Positions 25,129 to 32,831 of a stretch of DNA of 52,707 nucleotides are shown piece by piece. The stretch comes from an uncultured Sutterella sp. (GTDB lineage Bacteria > Pseudomonadota > Gammaproteobacteria > Burkholderiales > Burkholderiaceae_F). The notes beneath the pieces were generated by a model, which worked only from the letters and a program-made list of their open reading frames with translations, ran no database searches and had not been told where the DNA came from. Where the stretch lies: positions 1-52,707 of the forward strand of contig CATVXH010000015.1 in the NCBI GenBank assembly GCA_958347955.1, given 5' to 3'. A program made the position numbers and the translations under genes. Each line of letters starts with the position of its first letter. The stretch's first letter is position 1.

Positions 25129-25419
25129 ATGAAAAGACTTACTCTCGCTCTTGCTTTAATCGCACTTTTAAGTGGATGCAACACGATGGGCAATTCTTCG
25201 GAAATTGTCCCAATAGGAAATGGGGCCTACTCTCTGGCCGGCGATTCATACTGGGCAACAGACAATGCAGGCTTGGTAAGAATAGAACTGATCAAAAAGG
25301 CCAATGCCTTCTGTAAAGCTAAAAACAAAGACTTCGTTTTGCTACAAAGCTGGCACAAAGACGGAAACTTTGACGAAGGCTTATCGGCCACCGCAACAAT
25401 CAATTTCCGCTGCGAATAG
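25129..25419 (+). CDS. Small lipoprotein, cargo gene
   Basis: A 96-residue lipoprotein: signal MKRLTLALALIALLSGC with lipobox LLSGC (Cys17), a mature part starting NTMGNSSEIVPIGNGAYSLAGDSYWA, and two further Cys (ANAFCKAKNK..., INFRCE) that may form a disulfide. Asn follows the lipid Cys, so no inner-membrane retention signal is evident and outer-membrane placement is likely. A GAGGTGG ribosome site lies before ATG. It is the only plus-strand gene within the late virion region, which suggests lysogen expression. Envelope change or receptor blocking is possible but not shown. Confidence 0.75.
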   Translation: MKRLTLALALIALLSGCNTMGNSSEIVPIGNGAYSLAGDSYWATDNAGLVRIELIKKANAFCKAKNKDFVLLQSWHKDGNFDEGLSATATINFRCE

Positions 25420-25443
25420 AAAAACGCCCCTCAGTTGAGGGGC
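25420..25443 (-). terminator. Terminator after the fibre/tip operon
   Basis: GCCCCTCA/TGAGGGGC perfect 8-bp inverted repeat; on the minus strand it is followed by GTTTTTC. It ends the fibre operon. The plus strand lacks a T tract after the stem. Confidence 0.8.
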
Positions 25444-25448
25444 TGAGG

Positions 25449-25840
25449 TTAAACGGCGAAACCCTTGGCTTCCCAGTTAAATGAGTTTCTTTCCATGCTG
25501 TTTGCGCCTGAAGTTCCCAGATGACTAAATCCAGTGGTTGAAATAGATTCCGGAACGATCCCGCCTTCATAGGTTTGAACATCTCTAAAACCACCTCCAC
25601 CCATTAGAATAGTCGGCAATTCAGCAAATTCGATAGGAAACGTAACTGTCGACTGAGGTGGTATTGCTACAGTTCCATAACCGAATCTTCCGCCTTGCAC
25701 CAACCATCCATCTGAATAACGGTCGTACCAATAGGAACCGTTTTCGTCAGAGCCTTCACCGTGTTCGACCAAGTATCTTTTACCTATTGCATCTAGTACG
25801 GCTTTTGTCGGGTCGTACCCCCCCCCGTAATTTCAGACAT
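25449..25840 (-). CDS. Fibre-tip protein 4, out of frame at a G9 run
   Basis: The start ATG TCT GAA ATT overlaps the stop of the preceding tip gene (TAATG), so translation is coupled. A run of 9 G after 14 nt shifts the frame, and the product stops after 15 residues. With 7 or 10 G it would be about 129-130 residues: DPTKAVLDAIGKRYLVEHGEG, YDRYSDGWLVQGG, VTFPIEFAELPTILMGG, ISTTGF and a WEAKGF end, the same tip family as the array near 3600-4750. Probably OFF in this sequence. Confidence 0.75.
25818..25826 (-). repeat. Poly-G run (9) in tip gene 4
   Basis: Nine G on the coding strand. Ten or seven would put the tip in frame with the coupled ATG. Confidence 0.9.
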
Positions 25841-26199
25841 TATTGCGCCCTTCCTATTGCTAAATATGCATATGTAGAACCTGTGCCACTACTCTCCGCC
25901 CTCGTGAAGCCAGTTGTAGATACTGTTTGTGGGACAAAGTATTTGTAATTAGCTTCCGCACTAGTAGCGGTTGTTCGTTGAAGAAACACTAAAGGGATCT
26001 CTGCAAATGAAGCAGGAAAAGTAATCTCTTTCGATTCTGTATCTTCAGTTCCGTTAGATAACGAATAGATCTTCATCAACCCGCTAACGAATCTCTCAAT
26101 GCGGCAGCCCTCCGTATCCAGACGATCATCGACATCAATAATGTTGTCGGTGCCTAGGTTTTGAAGCACAGCGCTAACTGTCTGCTCTGCTGTTGCCAT
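25840..26199 (-). CDS. Fibre-tip protein 5, no G run (constitutive)
   Basis: A 119-residue protein: MATAEQTVSAVLQNLG..., a central strand (RIERFVSGLMKIYSL), EITFPASFAEIPLVFLQ, VSTTGFTRAE and a final AYLAIGRAQ. It aligns by eye with tip proteins 1-4 over the lead helix, the TFP-x-F strand and the TTGF strand, but it begins directly with the domain and has no homopolymer. Its start codon abuts the tail-fibre stop (TAAATG). It would be the default receptor tip made with the fibre. Confidence 0.8.
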   Translation of the reverse strand: MATAEQTVSAVLQNLGTDNIIDVDDRLDTEGCRIERFVSGLMKIYSLSNGTEDTESKEITFPASFAEIPLVFLQRTTATSAEANYKYFVPQTVSTTGFTRAESSGTGSTYAYLAIGRAQ

Positions 26200-28443
26200 T
26201 TATCCCTCCGTTGTATTTGTCGTTTCAGGAACCGTTATCCCGTGTTCGTCCGCAAAATCTTGGAACGCTTGCAGGATCGCCGCCGCCGTATTGTCCTGAA
26301 CGTCTCCCATTGCTTCCTGCACGAAAGCTGTAGTAGCGATCTGTGTCGTAGATGTGCCTTTCGCCGCCGTGGGCGCCGTAGGCGTGCCCGTCAAAGCAGG
26401 AGAGACCAGAGGCGCGTAAGTAGACGCTGCCGAAGTCGCAGTGAGCATGTCGGCGATATCGGTGGTGACTACGACTTCCACCCCGCCTATCGTGACTGTG
26501 CCCGTGAACGCTGCGCCTGCGAGCTTGGCATAAGTGCTTGCAATCACAGCGCCATTACCGTCTTGTGTGGCTTTCGTTGCCGCCGGTACGGTGCCCGTGA
26601 CTTTTGTTCCGTCAACCGCCGTCACGGGGATTGTGATAGCTTCCGATCCATCAAAAGCGGTTGCGGTTCCGGTAACACCACCGCTCAGAGCGATTGTCCG
26701 AGCCGTTGCCAGCTTGTCCGCTGCGCCAGACGTGGCAGGCTTAAAGCTGCTCAAGTTTGTGATGTCACCAGTGACGTGACTGTGACTCGCAGCCGCATAG
26801 CTACCTTTGGGCTGATACGTTGCAGTCGCGTCAGTTTTAGATAGATAAGTCGAGGAAGCATCCGTCTTTGTGAGGTACGTCTGACCCGCAACCGTAGTTG
26901 TGAGATAGATAGAAAGATCGGGCGCGCCCTCGATGTCCGTTGAATAGTTAGCCTTATTCTTAGAAGAGAGAGCGCCCAAAGTCGGTTTGTTTTGAATGAA
27001 CGACAGAGCCTGCGGATCAGTTTCAGCCCAGTTGGCTTGTAACTGGCCTTGGCTTGCTTGTTGCGCCCAGTACTTAGCAGAAAACTTGCCATCTTCGACC
27101 GGGCCATCAGTCTTTTCTGCCCAATCCTCTGCGAGCTGTACACTAGCAGCCACAGCCCCAACAGCTTCTTCTTTGGCTGCATTAACGGACTGCACAGCGC
27201 TGGTACCGGCCGAGCCTACTGCATTGACTTGCTCCGTTCCCTTAGAAGAAACAAGCCCAACTTGCTTTGTTCCTTCGGCCGTGACCGCCTGAACCTGAGA
27301 CGAGCCTTCAGACGTCACCAGTCCCTTTTGTGTAGTTCCGGCCGATTCAATGGCTTCAATTTGTTGTTCGGCTTTCGTATTGACGGCCGAAACTTGTGTG
27401 TTACCGGCAGAATTAACCGCGCTAACGGCAGCGGTTTGCGCATTGCTGATATTGCCCAGCACCGTCTGGCCAAGAGCGTCAATCTCTTCGTACTTGTCGG
27501 CCGCCTGCTGCGCCCAATACTTCGCAGAGTATGCGCCGTTTTCAACAGGGCCATCTGTCTTGATCGCCCAGTTTTTTGCGATAGTCACTTGTGCGGCTGC
27601 ATCCGTGACAGACTGAGCGGCACTAGACACATAGCCCTGCATTGTCTGAAGGTAGCCCGGTATCTGATCAAGCTCATCAGCGACTTGTATCACGTCATCG
27701 ATAGCATCGCCTACCGCCACAATTTCGTCTTTGTACTGAGACACTGTCACGACTTGAGATATGCTAGGCGAGATAGTGAGTATCGCCGCCATATTGGATT
27801 CTGTGCCGACAGTCGCCACGGCGGAGATATTGTCCGCGACGTCCTGGAGTTCTGCCGTGTACGGCTCAATGATAGACGCCGCCTCGGCGTACTCAGCGGT
27901 TTCTTCTTTGATTTGCTTCGCCTCTTCTTTACTATCAGCAGCCGCCTGAGCTGATGCTGCCGCCGCATCGGCGCTCGCTTGCGCTTGCGATTGCGCAGCA
28001 AGCAGCCGTTCGATCATGTCGTCTGGTGTCTCTGAAGACGTAGCCGGGACTTTCAAAGTGCGCCCAGTCTCCTCGACTATCTGCTGAATCATAATCACGA
28101 TGCGATTGAACTCATCGTTGATCATCTCGGGCGGGAATCTAGAGTAGTTTGTCAGCTCGATGTTTTTGACGTACGGCAGACACGATCCAATGACAAGTGT
28201 CTCACCTTCCTTGAGACCGCCAGGCGTCAAAAGAGTGATCGAACCGCCCGGCGTGGCGTCTTGATCCGAGCTAAGCGAGACTGTGTAGTCAGTCCCCTGA
28301 TCAAGAATCGTGGATGCTTCGTCATCAGACATAGCCGTGCCGACATAGATATCTTCTTCACTGTATGTATAGAAGCCGAAGCTAAAAGTCGTTTGCCCAG
28401 CCCCCGTGTACGGGCCCGCCAGGCGCTTGATGTACTCGCTCAT
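26200..28443 (-). CDS. Tail fibre, gp17-like N-terminus
   Basis: A 747-residue trimeric fibre read from ATG 28443; the longer frame starts inside the late motif. The N-terminal 150 residues (YIKRLAGPYTGAGQTTFSFGFYTYSEEDIYVG...) match the T7 gp17-type tail-binding domain. Coiled-coil and Ala/Gln/Ser-rich repeats follow, including two copies of a W-A-x-KTDGPVE-G-(Y/F)SAKYWAQQA motif and a run of short SEG/AEG/SKG repeats. Near the end are TYL/TYQ repeats, ASHSHVTGDITNL and a TTAFVQEAM motif that usually sits near a fibre end. No receptor-binding tip follows in the same chain; separate tip genes come next. Confidence 0.88.
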   Translation of the reverse strand: MSEYIKRLAGPYTGAGQTTFSFGFYTYSEEDIYVGTAMSDDEASTILDQGTDYTVSLSSDQDATPGGSITLLTPGGLKEGETLVIGSCLPYVKNIELTNYSRFPPEMINDEFNRIVIMIQQIVEETGRTLKVPATSSETPDDMIERLLAAQSQAQASADAAAASAQAAADSKEEAKQIKEETAEYAEAASIIEPYTAELQDVADNISAVATVGTESNMAAILTISPSISQVVTVSQYKDEIVAVGDAIDDVIQVADELDQIPGYLQTMQGYVSSAAQSVTDAAAQVTIAKNWAIKTDGPVENGAYSAKYWAQQAADKYEEIDALGQTVLGNISNAQTAAVSAVNSAGNTQVSAVNTKAEQQIEAIESAGTTQKGLVTSEGSSQVQAVTAEGTKQVGLVSSKGTEQVNAVGSAGTSAVQSVNAAKEEAVGAVAASVQLAEDWAEKTDGPVEDGKFSAKYWAQQASQGQLQANWAETDPQALSFIQNKPTLGALSSKNKANYSTDIEGAPDLSIYLTTTVAGQTYLTKTDASSTYLSKTDATATYQPKGSYAAASHSHVTGDITNLSSFKPATSGAADKLATARTIALSGGVTGTATAFDGSEAITIPVTAVDGTKVTGTVPAATKATQDGNGAVIASTYAKLAGAAFTGTVTIGGVEVVVTTDIADMLTATSAASTYAPLVSPALTGTPTAPTAAKGTSTTQIATTAFVQEAMGDVQDNTAAAILQAFQDFADEHGITVPETTNTTEG

Positions 28444-28491
28444 AAAAGTGCCCCATGAAACTCTTGGAGGCATTTTTAAATAGAGTGTGGC

Positions 28492-28503
28492 GTACACGCG
28501 CAC
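28492..28503 (-). promoter_or_regulatory. Late-block motif, copy 6 (fibre unit)
   Basis: GTGCGCGTGTAC on the minus strand, just after the TerL stop and 49 bp before the fibre start. Confidence 0.6.
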
Positions 28504-28512
28504 GACAGCTAT

Positions 28513-30018
28513 TTAAGCGTAAGGATCGCGTGTCCTGTGCGAGCTACTTCGTTCACGCCGTTCGGGTGATGGAAGATTGTCTAAGTACTCGTTCATTTGA
28601 ATAGCGAACGTGAGAGCCAGTGCGTCAGCATCATCAGGGCTGGCCAAACCCCGCTTTTTCATATCTTCTTTTCTTTCGAGAAGTAACTGATTTGTCGGTG
28701 TGTATGTGTACTCAACGGCCGTCAAATCCGTGACCAAATCATCATCGTCTGCAATGCAGCCGCCCTGTTCAAGCCACGCACGCATGCGACCCCACATCTC
28801 GGCGCGGAGGTTTTTGTATCGTGCTGTATCGGTTGCTGCCTGACCGAAATTGATCGCGTTCACGGGGTAGTTGTTGTGCCGCAACCAGTCCACGGGACTC
28901 GCTCCGACACCACCGGTATCGACATTGATGGCTACTTTCTGCACACCCATTCTCAAAAGTTCGTTGTACCACTCGGCGATCTTCGCACCGAGCGCCCAGC
29001 CGTCCAGACCTCTGTACTTCCTCTTTTCCATCGAGCGAGCGTCTTGACCGAATCGCACACGAATAACTGACGCATCATCACCGAAGCGAGCTACGTCAAC
29101 CCCCATGATCGCCACCATCTTTGTGTACGGGACATGTGGCATCGAGCGAGCTACAGCCTGATCTACAGTATCACGGCCGATGAACTGCATCGCAGACGTA
29201 GACGGGAACACACCGCGGACACGAACTTTAAAAAAGTCGCTGTCTTCGCCGTAGTCTTGCAGCCAAGCCTCAATCTGATTCTTGTTTGACATCGCCGCCT
29301 CGCGGCCATCAACGTGCATTGTCCACCAACGATGACGAAATTTATTAAAACAATCAAAGAATCGGCCCGTATTTCTTGTAGGTTTTCCGTAGCACAACCA
29401 CAAAATCTGCGTGTTTTTGTCGGTCATCGCACCTTCGATTACTTCCCAAATTTTGTCGGCAATGGCGGATGCTTCGTCAAAAATGACCAAAATTCGCTTG
29501 CCCTGATTGTGCAGACCGGCGAACGCCTCCGGGTTTGATTCTGACCACGGAATCGCATCTATGCGCCAAGTCTTATCGTGGCCTGGCTGCTTAGAAAAGA
29601 TCGAGGTGGCCGTGAGTTCAAACCACACACGAAAAAGACACAAGTGATACCACTTCGCTAACTCCGCCCACGTCTTTGTGCGCAACTGCGTGTCGGTGTT
29701 CGCAGTCACCACCCCACGGGTATCGGCCCTTGTGCTGATTGCCCACAGAATAACCCAAGCGACCTCACCCGATTTACCTACGCCGTGCCCGGCGGCGATG
29801 GCCGTTTGGATAACTTCATCAACAGATGCTCCGTCTTGGAGTTTGTCTCGGAGATAAGCGAGGTGTTTTTGTTGCCAAGCGTCAGGCCCGTCAATTCCTT
29901 TGAGCGTACCCTTACCCCATGGAAAGGCGCACTTGGCAAAAGCCAATGGGTCGTTTCGCCATTTTTTCGCAAAGCGCACGAGTTTGGCCTGAATTTCTGC
30001 AACTTCTACCGCACTCAT
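28513..30018 (-). CDS. Terminase large subunit
   Basis: A 501-residue packaging motor and nuclease. Walker A is at about residues 75-83 (AAGHGVGKS) and Walker B at about 176-182 (ILVIFDE). The nuclease domain begins at about 305 with GVDVARFGDD and Asp308 as a probable metal ligand, followed by a conserved VDTGGVGASPVDWL segment. It overlaps the small-subunit gene by 4 bp. It cuts concatemeric DNA and pumps it into the head through the portal. Confidence 0.95.
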   Translation of the reverse strand: MSAVEVAEIQAKLVRFAKKWRNDPLAFAKCAFPWGKGTLKGIDGPDAWQQKHLAYLRDKLQDGASVDEVIQTAIAAGHGVGKSGEVAWVILWAISTRADTRGVVTANTDTQLRTKTWAELAKWYHLCLFRVWFELTATSIFSKQPGHDKTWRIDAIPWSESNPEAFAGLHNQGKRILVIFDEASAIADKIWEVIEGAMTDKNTQILWLCYGKPTRNTGRFFDCFNKFRHRWWTMHVDGREAAMSNKNQIEAWLQDYGEDSDFFKVRVRGVFPSTSAMQFIGRDTVDQAVARSMPHVPYTKMVAIMGVDVARFGDDASVIRVRFGQDARSMEKRKYRGLDGWALGAKIAEWYNELLRMGVQKVAINVDTGGVGASPVDWLRHNNYPVNAINFGQAATDTARYKNLRAEMWGRMRAWLEQGGCIADDDDLVTDLTAVEYTYTPTNQLLLERKEDMKKRGLASPDDADALALTFAIQMNEYLDNLPSPERRERSSSHRTRDPYA

Positions 30019-30458
30019 TCGCCGACATCCTCCAGCTGCTCGGCAAGGCTGTCAGCAAAACCAACCTGGACTTTCTGGACAAACTTTCCACGAATCTTGG
30101 CGATGGTTTGAAGGGCCATGTTGGCGCCCTTGCTATCAAACTGCATGACGAAGTTGCCGTTTTCGTCTTTAACTTTCTGCCCCTTCATGTTGTAGACGTA
30201 ATCGGGCTCCATGCACATCTTCATGATCTCAATTGCCTTTTTCAGCTCGAAGTCTTCCTCCAGCTCAAGGCGGTCATTGCGCCGGGCCTGCGCACGTTCT
30301 ATTGCGCGAGCGATTGCAGGTTTGTGCAGGTTCTCAGTTCCGATTCGAAAAGCAGTTTTTTCGCTATATCCCGCCTCTTTTGCTGCCTGAGTTGCGTTAC
30401 CTAAGCGGAGGTATTCAGACACAAAGCGCTGCTGTTTCGGTGTTAATTTCTCACTCAT
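30015..30458 (-). CDS. Terminase small subunit
   Basis: A 147-residue protein. The N-terminus TPKQQRFVSEYLRLGNATQAAKEAGYSEKTAFRIGTENLHKPAIARAIERAQ is the standard helix-turn-helix of the terminase small-subunit family (Terminase_2). The C-terminal half is helical and would oligomerise. It recognises the packaging site and recruits the large subunit, encoded immediately after it. Confidence 0.93.
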   Translation of the reverse strand: MSEKLTPKQQRFVSEYLRLGNATQAAKEAGYSEKTAFRIGTENLHKPAIARAIERAQARRNDRLELEEDFELKKAIEIMKMCMEPDYVYNMKGQKVKDENGNFVMQFDSKGANMALQTIAKIRGKFVQKVQVGFADSLAEQLEDVGE

Positions 30459-30741
30459 CCTTTTTGTACCTTCTAATCTTTTTCCAGCCCGCTACGCTTT
30501 GATTCCTTCGTGTACCCTTTGCGTAGTCTCTTATCGTACGTATCGGCATATCGAGCATCTGCGATATCTCTCTGAGCGTATAGTGCCCCGAAGCGACAAG
30601 CTCACGCGCATGCTCGACATCCTCGTCTAAGTACTTGGCGTTTACATGATCCTCGCCGATAGTCCTGCCGCTGTCATTGACCGTAACTACAGTCGTCACG
30701 GAAGGCTGATGGGCATTCGATACGCGCCTTTTTCTCGGCAT
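30451..30741 (-). CDS. Small HTH protein next to terminase
   Basis: A 96-residue basic protein from ATG 30741 (MPRKRRVSN). A GRTIGEDHVNAKYLDEDVEHARELVASGHYTLREISQMLDMPIRTIRDYAKG segment forms a helix-turn-helix of the type seen next to, or fused with, HNH endonucleases in phages. No nuclease motif is present here. It overlaps the terminase small-subunit gene by 8 bp. It could help packaging-site recognition or regulate the unit. The start is uncertain, since the upstream part of the frame overlaps another likely gene. Confidence 0.6.
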   Translation of the reverse strand: MPRKRRVSNAHQPSVTTVVTVNDSGRTIGEDHVNAKYLDEDVEHARELVASGHYTLREISQMLDMPIRTIRDYAKGTRRNQSVAGWKKIRRYKKDE

Positions 30742-30931
30742 CCCTGATGACTTTCGCGCGAGCCAGTGAACCAACTGGGAGTCCTCGGGCCACTTCTGCA
30801 GCCCGAGCCAGAGCCAGGGCTGTTGCTCTAGGAAGTACTTCAGCGATCCACGCCTCGGACTCCGGAGTTTCCTCTTTTTCTTCTCTTTCTTCATCTTGTT
30901 CTTCCACTTCCATAGCGACCTCACAAGTCAT
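30674..30931 (-). CDS. Small acidic hypothetical protein
   Basis: An 85-residue protein with an acidic start (EVEEQDEEREEKEETPESEAW) and an alanine-rich helix (ALALARAAEVARG) ending in ARAKVIRDAEKKARIECPSAF. It overlaps the nuclease gene by 11 bp and the HTH gene by 68 bp, each in another frame. Its residue pattern is more protein-like than the alternative frame over the same bases. No family recognised. Confidence 0.45.
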   Translation of the reverse strand: MTCEVAMEVEEQDEEREEKEETPESEAWIAEVLPRATALALARAAEVARGLPVGSLARAKVIRDAEKKARIECPSAFRDDCSYGQ

Positions 30932-31238
30932 TGCCGAGAAGTCTCAACGCTTCCTCTGCCTGCAGCACGACAAGCCACTTTTTGCCGTCAGCCCGGCAGA
31001 AAACGACAGGCTTTTCGGTGTCAAGACAAGAGGCCTCCGCCTGCTCCATCCAGTCATAAATCCCGCCAATCTTTGCCCGCCGTTTAACTTCGATGTGATA
31101 CTTGCCAACGGCGATATCGCAGCCGCCTTCACGAGTCTGAGAGAGATTGCGCTTAGCATCGACGCCCAAGGTGTCACGGATGAGATGACAGACTTCTCGC
31201 TCCCCTGCTGCGCCCTTAGTTCTTTGGCTTTTTCCCAT
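30921..31238 (-). CDS. PDDEXK-type nuclease, resolvase-like
   Basis: A 105-residue protein with the compact PDDEXK layout: KGAAGEREV (helix with Glu), an AKRNLSQTREGGCDIAV strand with the metal-binding Asp, IEVKRR (the E-x-K pair), then a helix IYDWMEQAEA and strands KPVVFCRADGKKWLVVL. Similar small proteins in phages are considered Holliday-junction resolvase-like. It would trim branches in replicated DNA before packaging, fitting its place between replication and terminase genes. Confidence 0.78.
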   Translation of the reverse strand: MGKSQRTKGAAGEREVCHLIRDTLGVDAKRNLSQTREGGCDIAVGKYHIEVKRRAKIGGIYDWMEQAEASCLDTEKPVVFCRADGKKWLVVLQAEEALRLLGNDL

Positions 31239-31240
31239 GT

Positions 31241-31651
31241 CTAAAACTCCGGTTCAGTCGGATCAACTTCGTAAAAAGTGAAGGAAAATGACCAGCTCGG
31301 AGACTCTTTTTTGGAGTTGTCGACTTGCTGATACATGACGTCCAGACCAGAGATATGCAGCCCGGTGCGTCTTTCAAAGTGTTTTCGGATATCGACTAGA
31401 CGGGCGGATGTCTTGCCGCCAAGGTCTTCACCGATCGAGTAGCCCTTGATCAAAACTTTGCACTGAAGATTTCTGACGACCTTATCTTTTTCGTGTACCT
31501 TCTTAAACTCACCAGAAAAGCCTCTAACGAGTTTTTCTGACACGGTTAAGGGCTTTGCACTAAAGAGGCATCCAAAACTCACTGAGAGGCTTTTTCGCTT
31601 CTTACAGACTGCCTGATCTAACTTTTTCTTTCCTTCGTATGAAAAATTCAT
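31241..31651 (-). CDS. Hypothetical phage protein
   Basis: A 136-residue basic protein with GGAG 8 nt before ATG. Its N-terminal third is rich in Lys and Ser, and a likely beta-rich C-terminus ends WSFSFTFYEVDPTEPEF. It is followed within 3 bp by the nuclease gene, so the two are probably co-translated. No family recognised. Confidence 0.65.
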   Translation of the reverse strand: MNFSYEGKKKLDQAVCKKRKSLSVSFGCLFSAKPLTVSEKLVRGFSGEFKKVHEKDKVVRNLQCKVLIKGYSIGEDLGGKTSARLVDIRKHFERRTGLHISGLDVMYQQVDNSKKESPSWSFSFTFYEVDPTEPEF

Positions 31652-31707
31652 TTCTAAAACTCCGTGCTTACACTCTGAAGATAAAAATCAAATGTCATCC
31701 CGACTCC

Positions 31708-32829
31708 TCAGTTCAAAAACCCATGTTTTTGCATCCAAGGCTTGTACTCGTTGAAGTACTCTGGATCATGGAGGCGTTGCGTAACTTGATCGATGAAGGT
31801 GTCAAAAGACTGATGGCCAACACCGAAAGTCGATTGAAAACTCGCATCCTTCACAAGCCTTGAAGCGAAGTACCCTGCCTGCTTGTCGGTGATGGTTTCG
31901 GCCGACAGCTCGGGCTTTTCGCGTTTGTCGTGAGGAAGGATGGAGTTGGGATCCTTTGAAGCGTTCTCAAGGATGCCGATAAAGTAGCCTGTGCCGGTGT
32001 TTGTTCCCTTCCAAGCCTTGACACACTCACGCAGCACCACAAGGTTGACCGTCTTTCGGCTAGCTATGGATTCGGTCTTTGGTGTGTGACTGAGCCTGAT
32101 TCCGAATCCCTTGCACGCCGTGATGAGTTCGACAAGGTTTAGGGGCTTTTTCTCGTCTTCGATCTTGTCAAGGTTTTGAAGTTGAGCGTGTTCGATCTGC
32201 ACATTGATGGGCGCATCGATCACCTCATCCTCAGAAAAATTATCTTCACAAGAAGAAACAGAACAAACACTGTTGTCTTTCGGAGTTTCTACAGCTTCGG
32301 ATACTTCAGTTTGTTGTTTGTTAGTGTTTATATATTTTTGTTTTTGTTCTTGTTCTTGTTCTTTGTATGCCATACCGTTTGCCATACCGTATGCCATACT
32401 GTTCCCAATACCATTTTGAAATGCCTCGATATACCGTTCGCCACGGCTTAAACAATGGACTCTTGCAGAGTCAATAATCTTTTGAAGTAGCGAGCATTCA
32501 GGTAAAAAGTCCAAACATTCACGCCAGGAAATTACGACTTTAGGATTGTCTGGAGAGTTGTATTTAAGGAAGTTTTTTACCCAATACAACCCCCTATCGT
32601 CATATTCTGCGATACCCATGTCATACAGTTCTTGATACCGTATGCCATACCGTTCCATATCAAAACCTAACTCGGCAGCGACAGATTCGGCACGCATCGG
32701 TACCGCCCCAATCATTTGTGTTTGAGGCGACGTAAGTAGATATATGAACAAAAGTTTGGCGTCATTTGATAGATTCGAAAACTTCGCATCATTCCAAATA
32801 CGAGGATCAATCTTTCGATACCGAGCCAT
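31708..32829 (-). CDS. Phage replication protein (replisome organiser type)
   Basis: A 373-residue protein. The N-terminal 110 residues (RYRKIDPRIWNDAKFSNLSNDAKLLFIYLLTSPQTQMIGAVPM...) form the winged-helix domain usual in phage replication initiators. A low-complexity linker (MAYGMANGMAYKEQEQEQKQK) follows. The C-terminal part (ACKGFGIRLSHTPKTESIASRKTVNLVVLRECVKAWKGTNTGTGYFIGILENA) resembles the domain that contacts host helicase or primase. First gene after Cro, as O is after Cro and CII in lambda. The linker is encoded by 12-bp repeats that may be the origin. Confidence 0.78.
   Translation of the reverse strand: MARYRKIDPRIWNDAKFSNLSNDAKLLFIYLLTSPQTQMIGAVPMRAESVAAELGFDMERYGIRYQELYDMGIAEYDDRGLYWVKNFLKYNSPDNPKVVISWRECLDFLPECSLLQKIIDSARVHCLSRGERYIEAFQNGIGNSMAYGMANGMAYKEQEQEQKQKYINTNKQQTEVSEAVETPKDNSVCSVSSCEDNFSEDEVIDAPINVQIEHAQLQNLDKIEDEKKPLNLVELITACKGFGIRLSHTPKTESIASRKTVNLVVLRECVKAWKGTNTGTGYFIGILENASKDPNSILPHDKREKPELSAETITDKQAGYFASRLVKDASFQSTFGVGHQSFDTFIDQVTQRLHDPEYFNEYKPWMQKHGFLN
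32310..32402 (-). other. Candidate replication origin: iterons plus AT-rich tract
   Basis: Inside the replication gene, GCCATACCGT occurs at 32369 and 32381, and GCCATACTGT at 32393, an exact 12-bp period. A further GCCATACCGT lies at 32644. An AT-rich stretch (about 32310-32366) adjoins the iterons and could be the unwinding element. Arrangement like the lambda origin in gene O. The protein translation of the repeats (MAYG/MANG/MAY) may instead be the reason for them. Confidence 0.45.
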
Positions 32830-32831
32830 GA

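Noticed and set aside
28444..28503. Longer tail-fibre start (GTG at 28503)
   Set aside because: It would translate through the late motif; MSEYIKRLAGPY at 28443 is the usual N-terminus of this fibre family.
32166..32451. Plus-strand frames over the replication gene (F/V/L-rich peptides)
   Set aside because: Shadows of the replication gene; the hydrophobic look comes from the repeated CAAGAACAA-type codons on the other strand.
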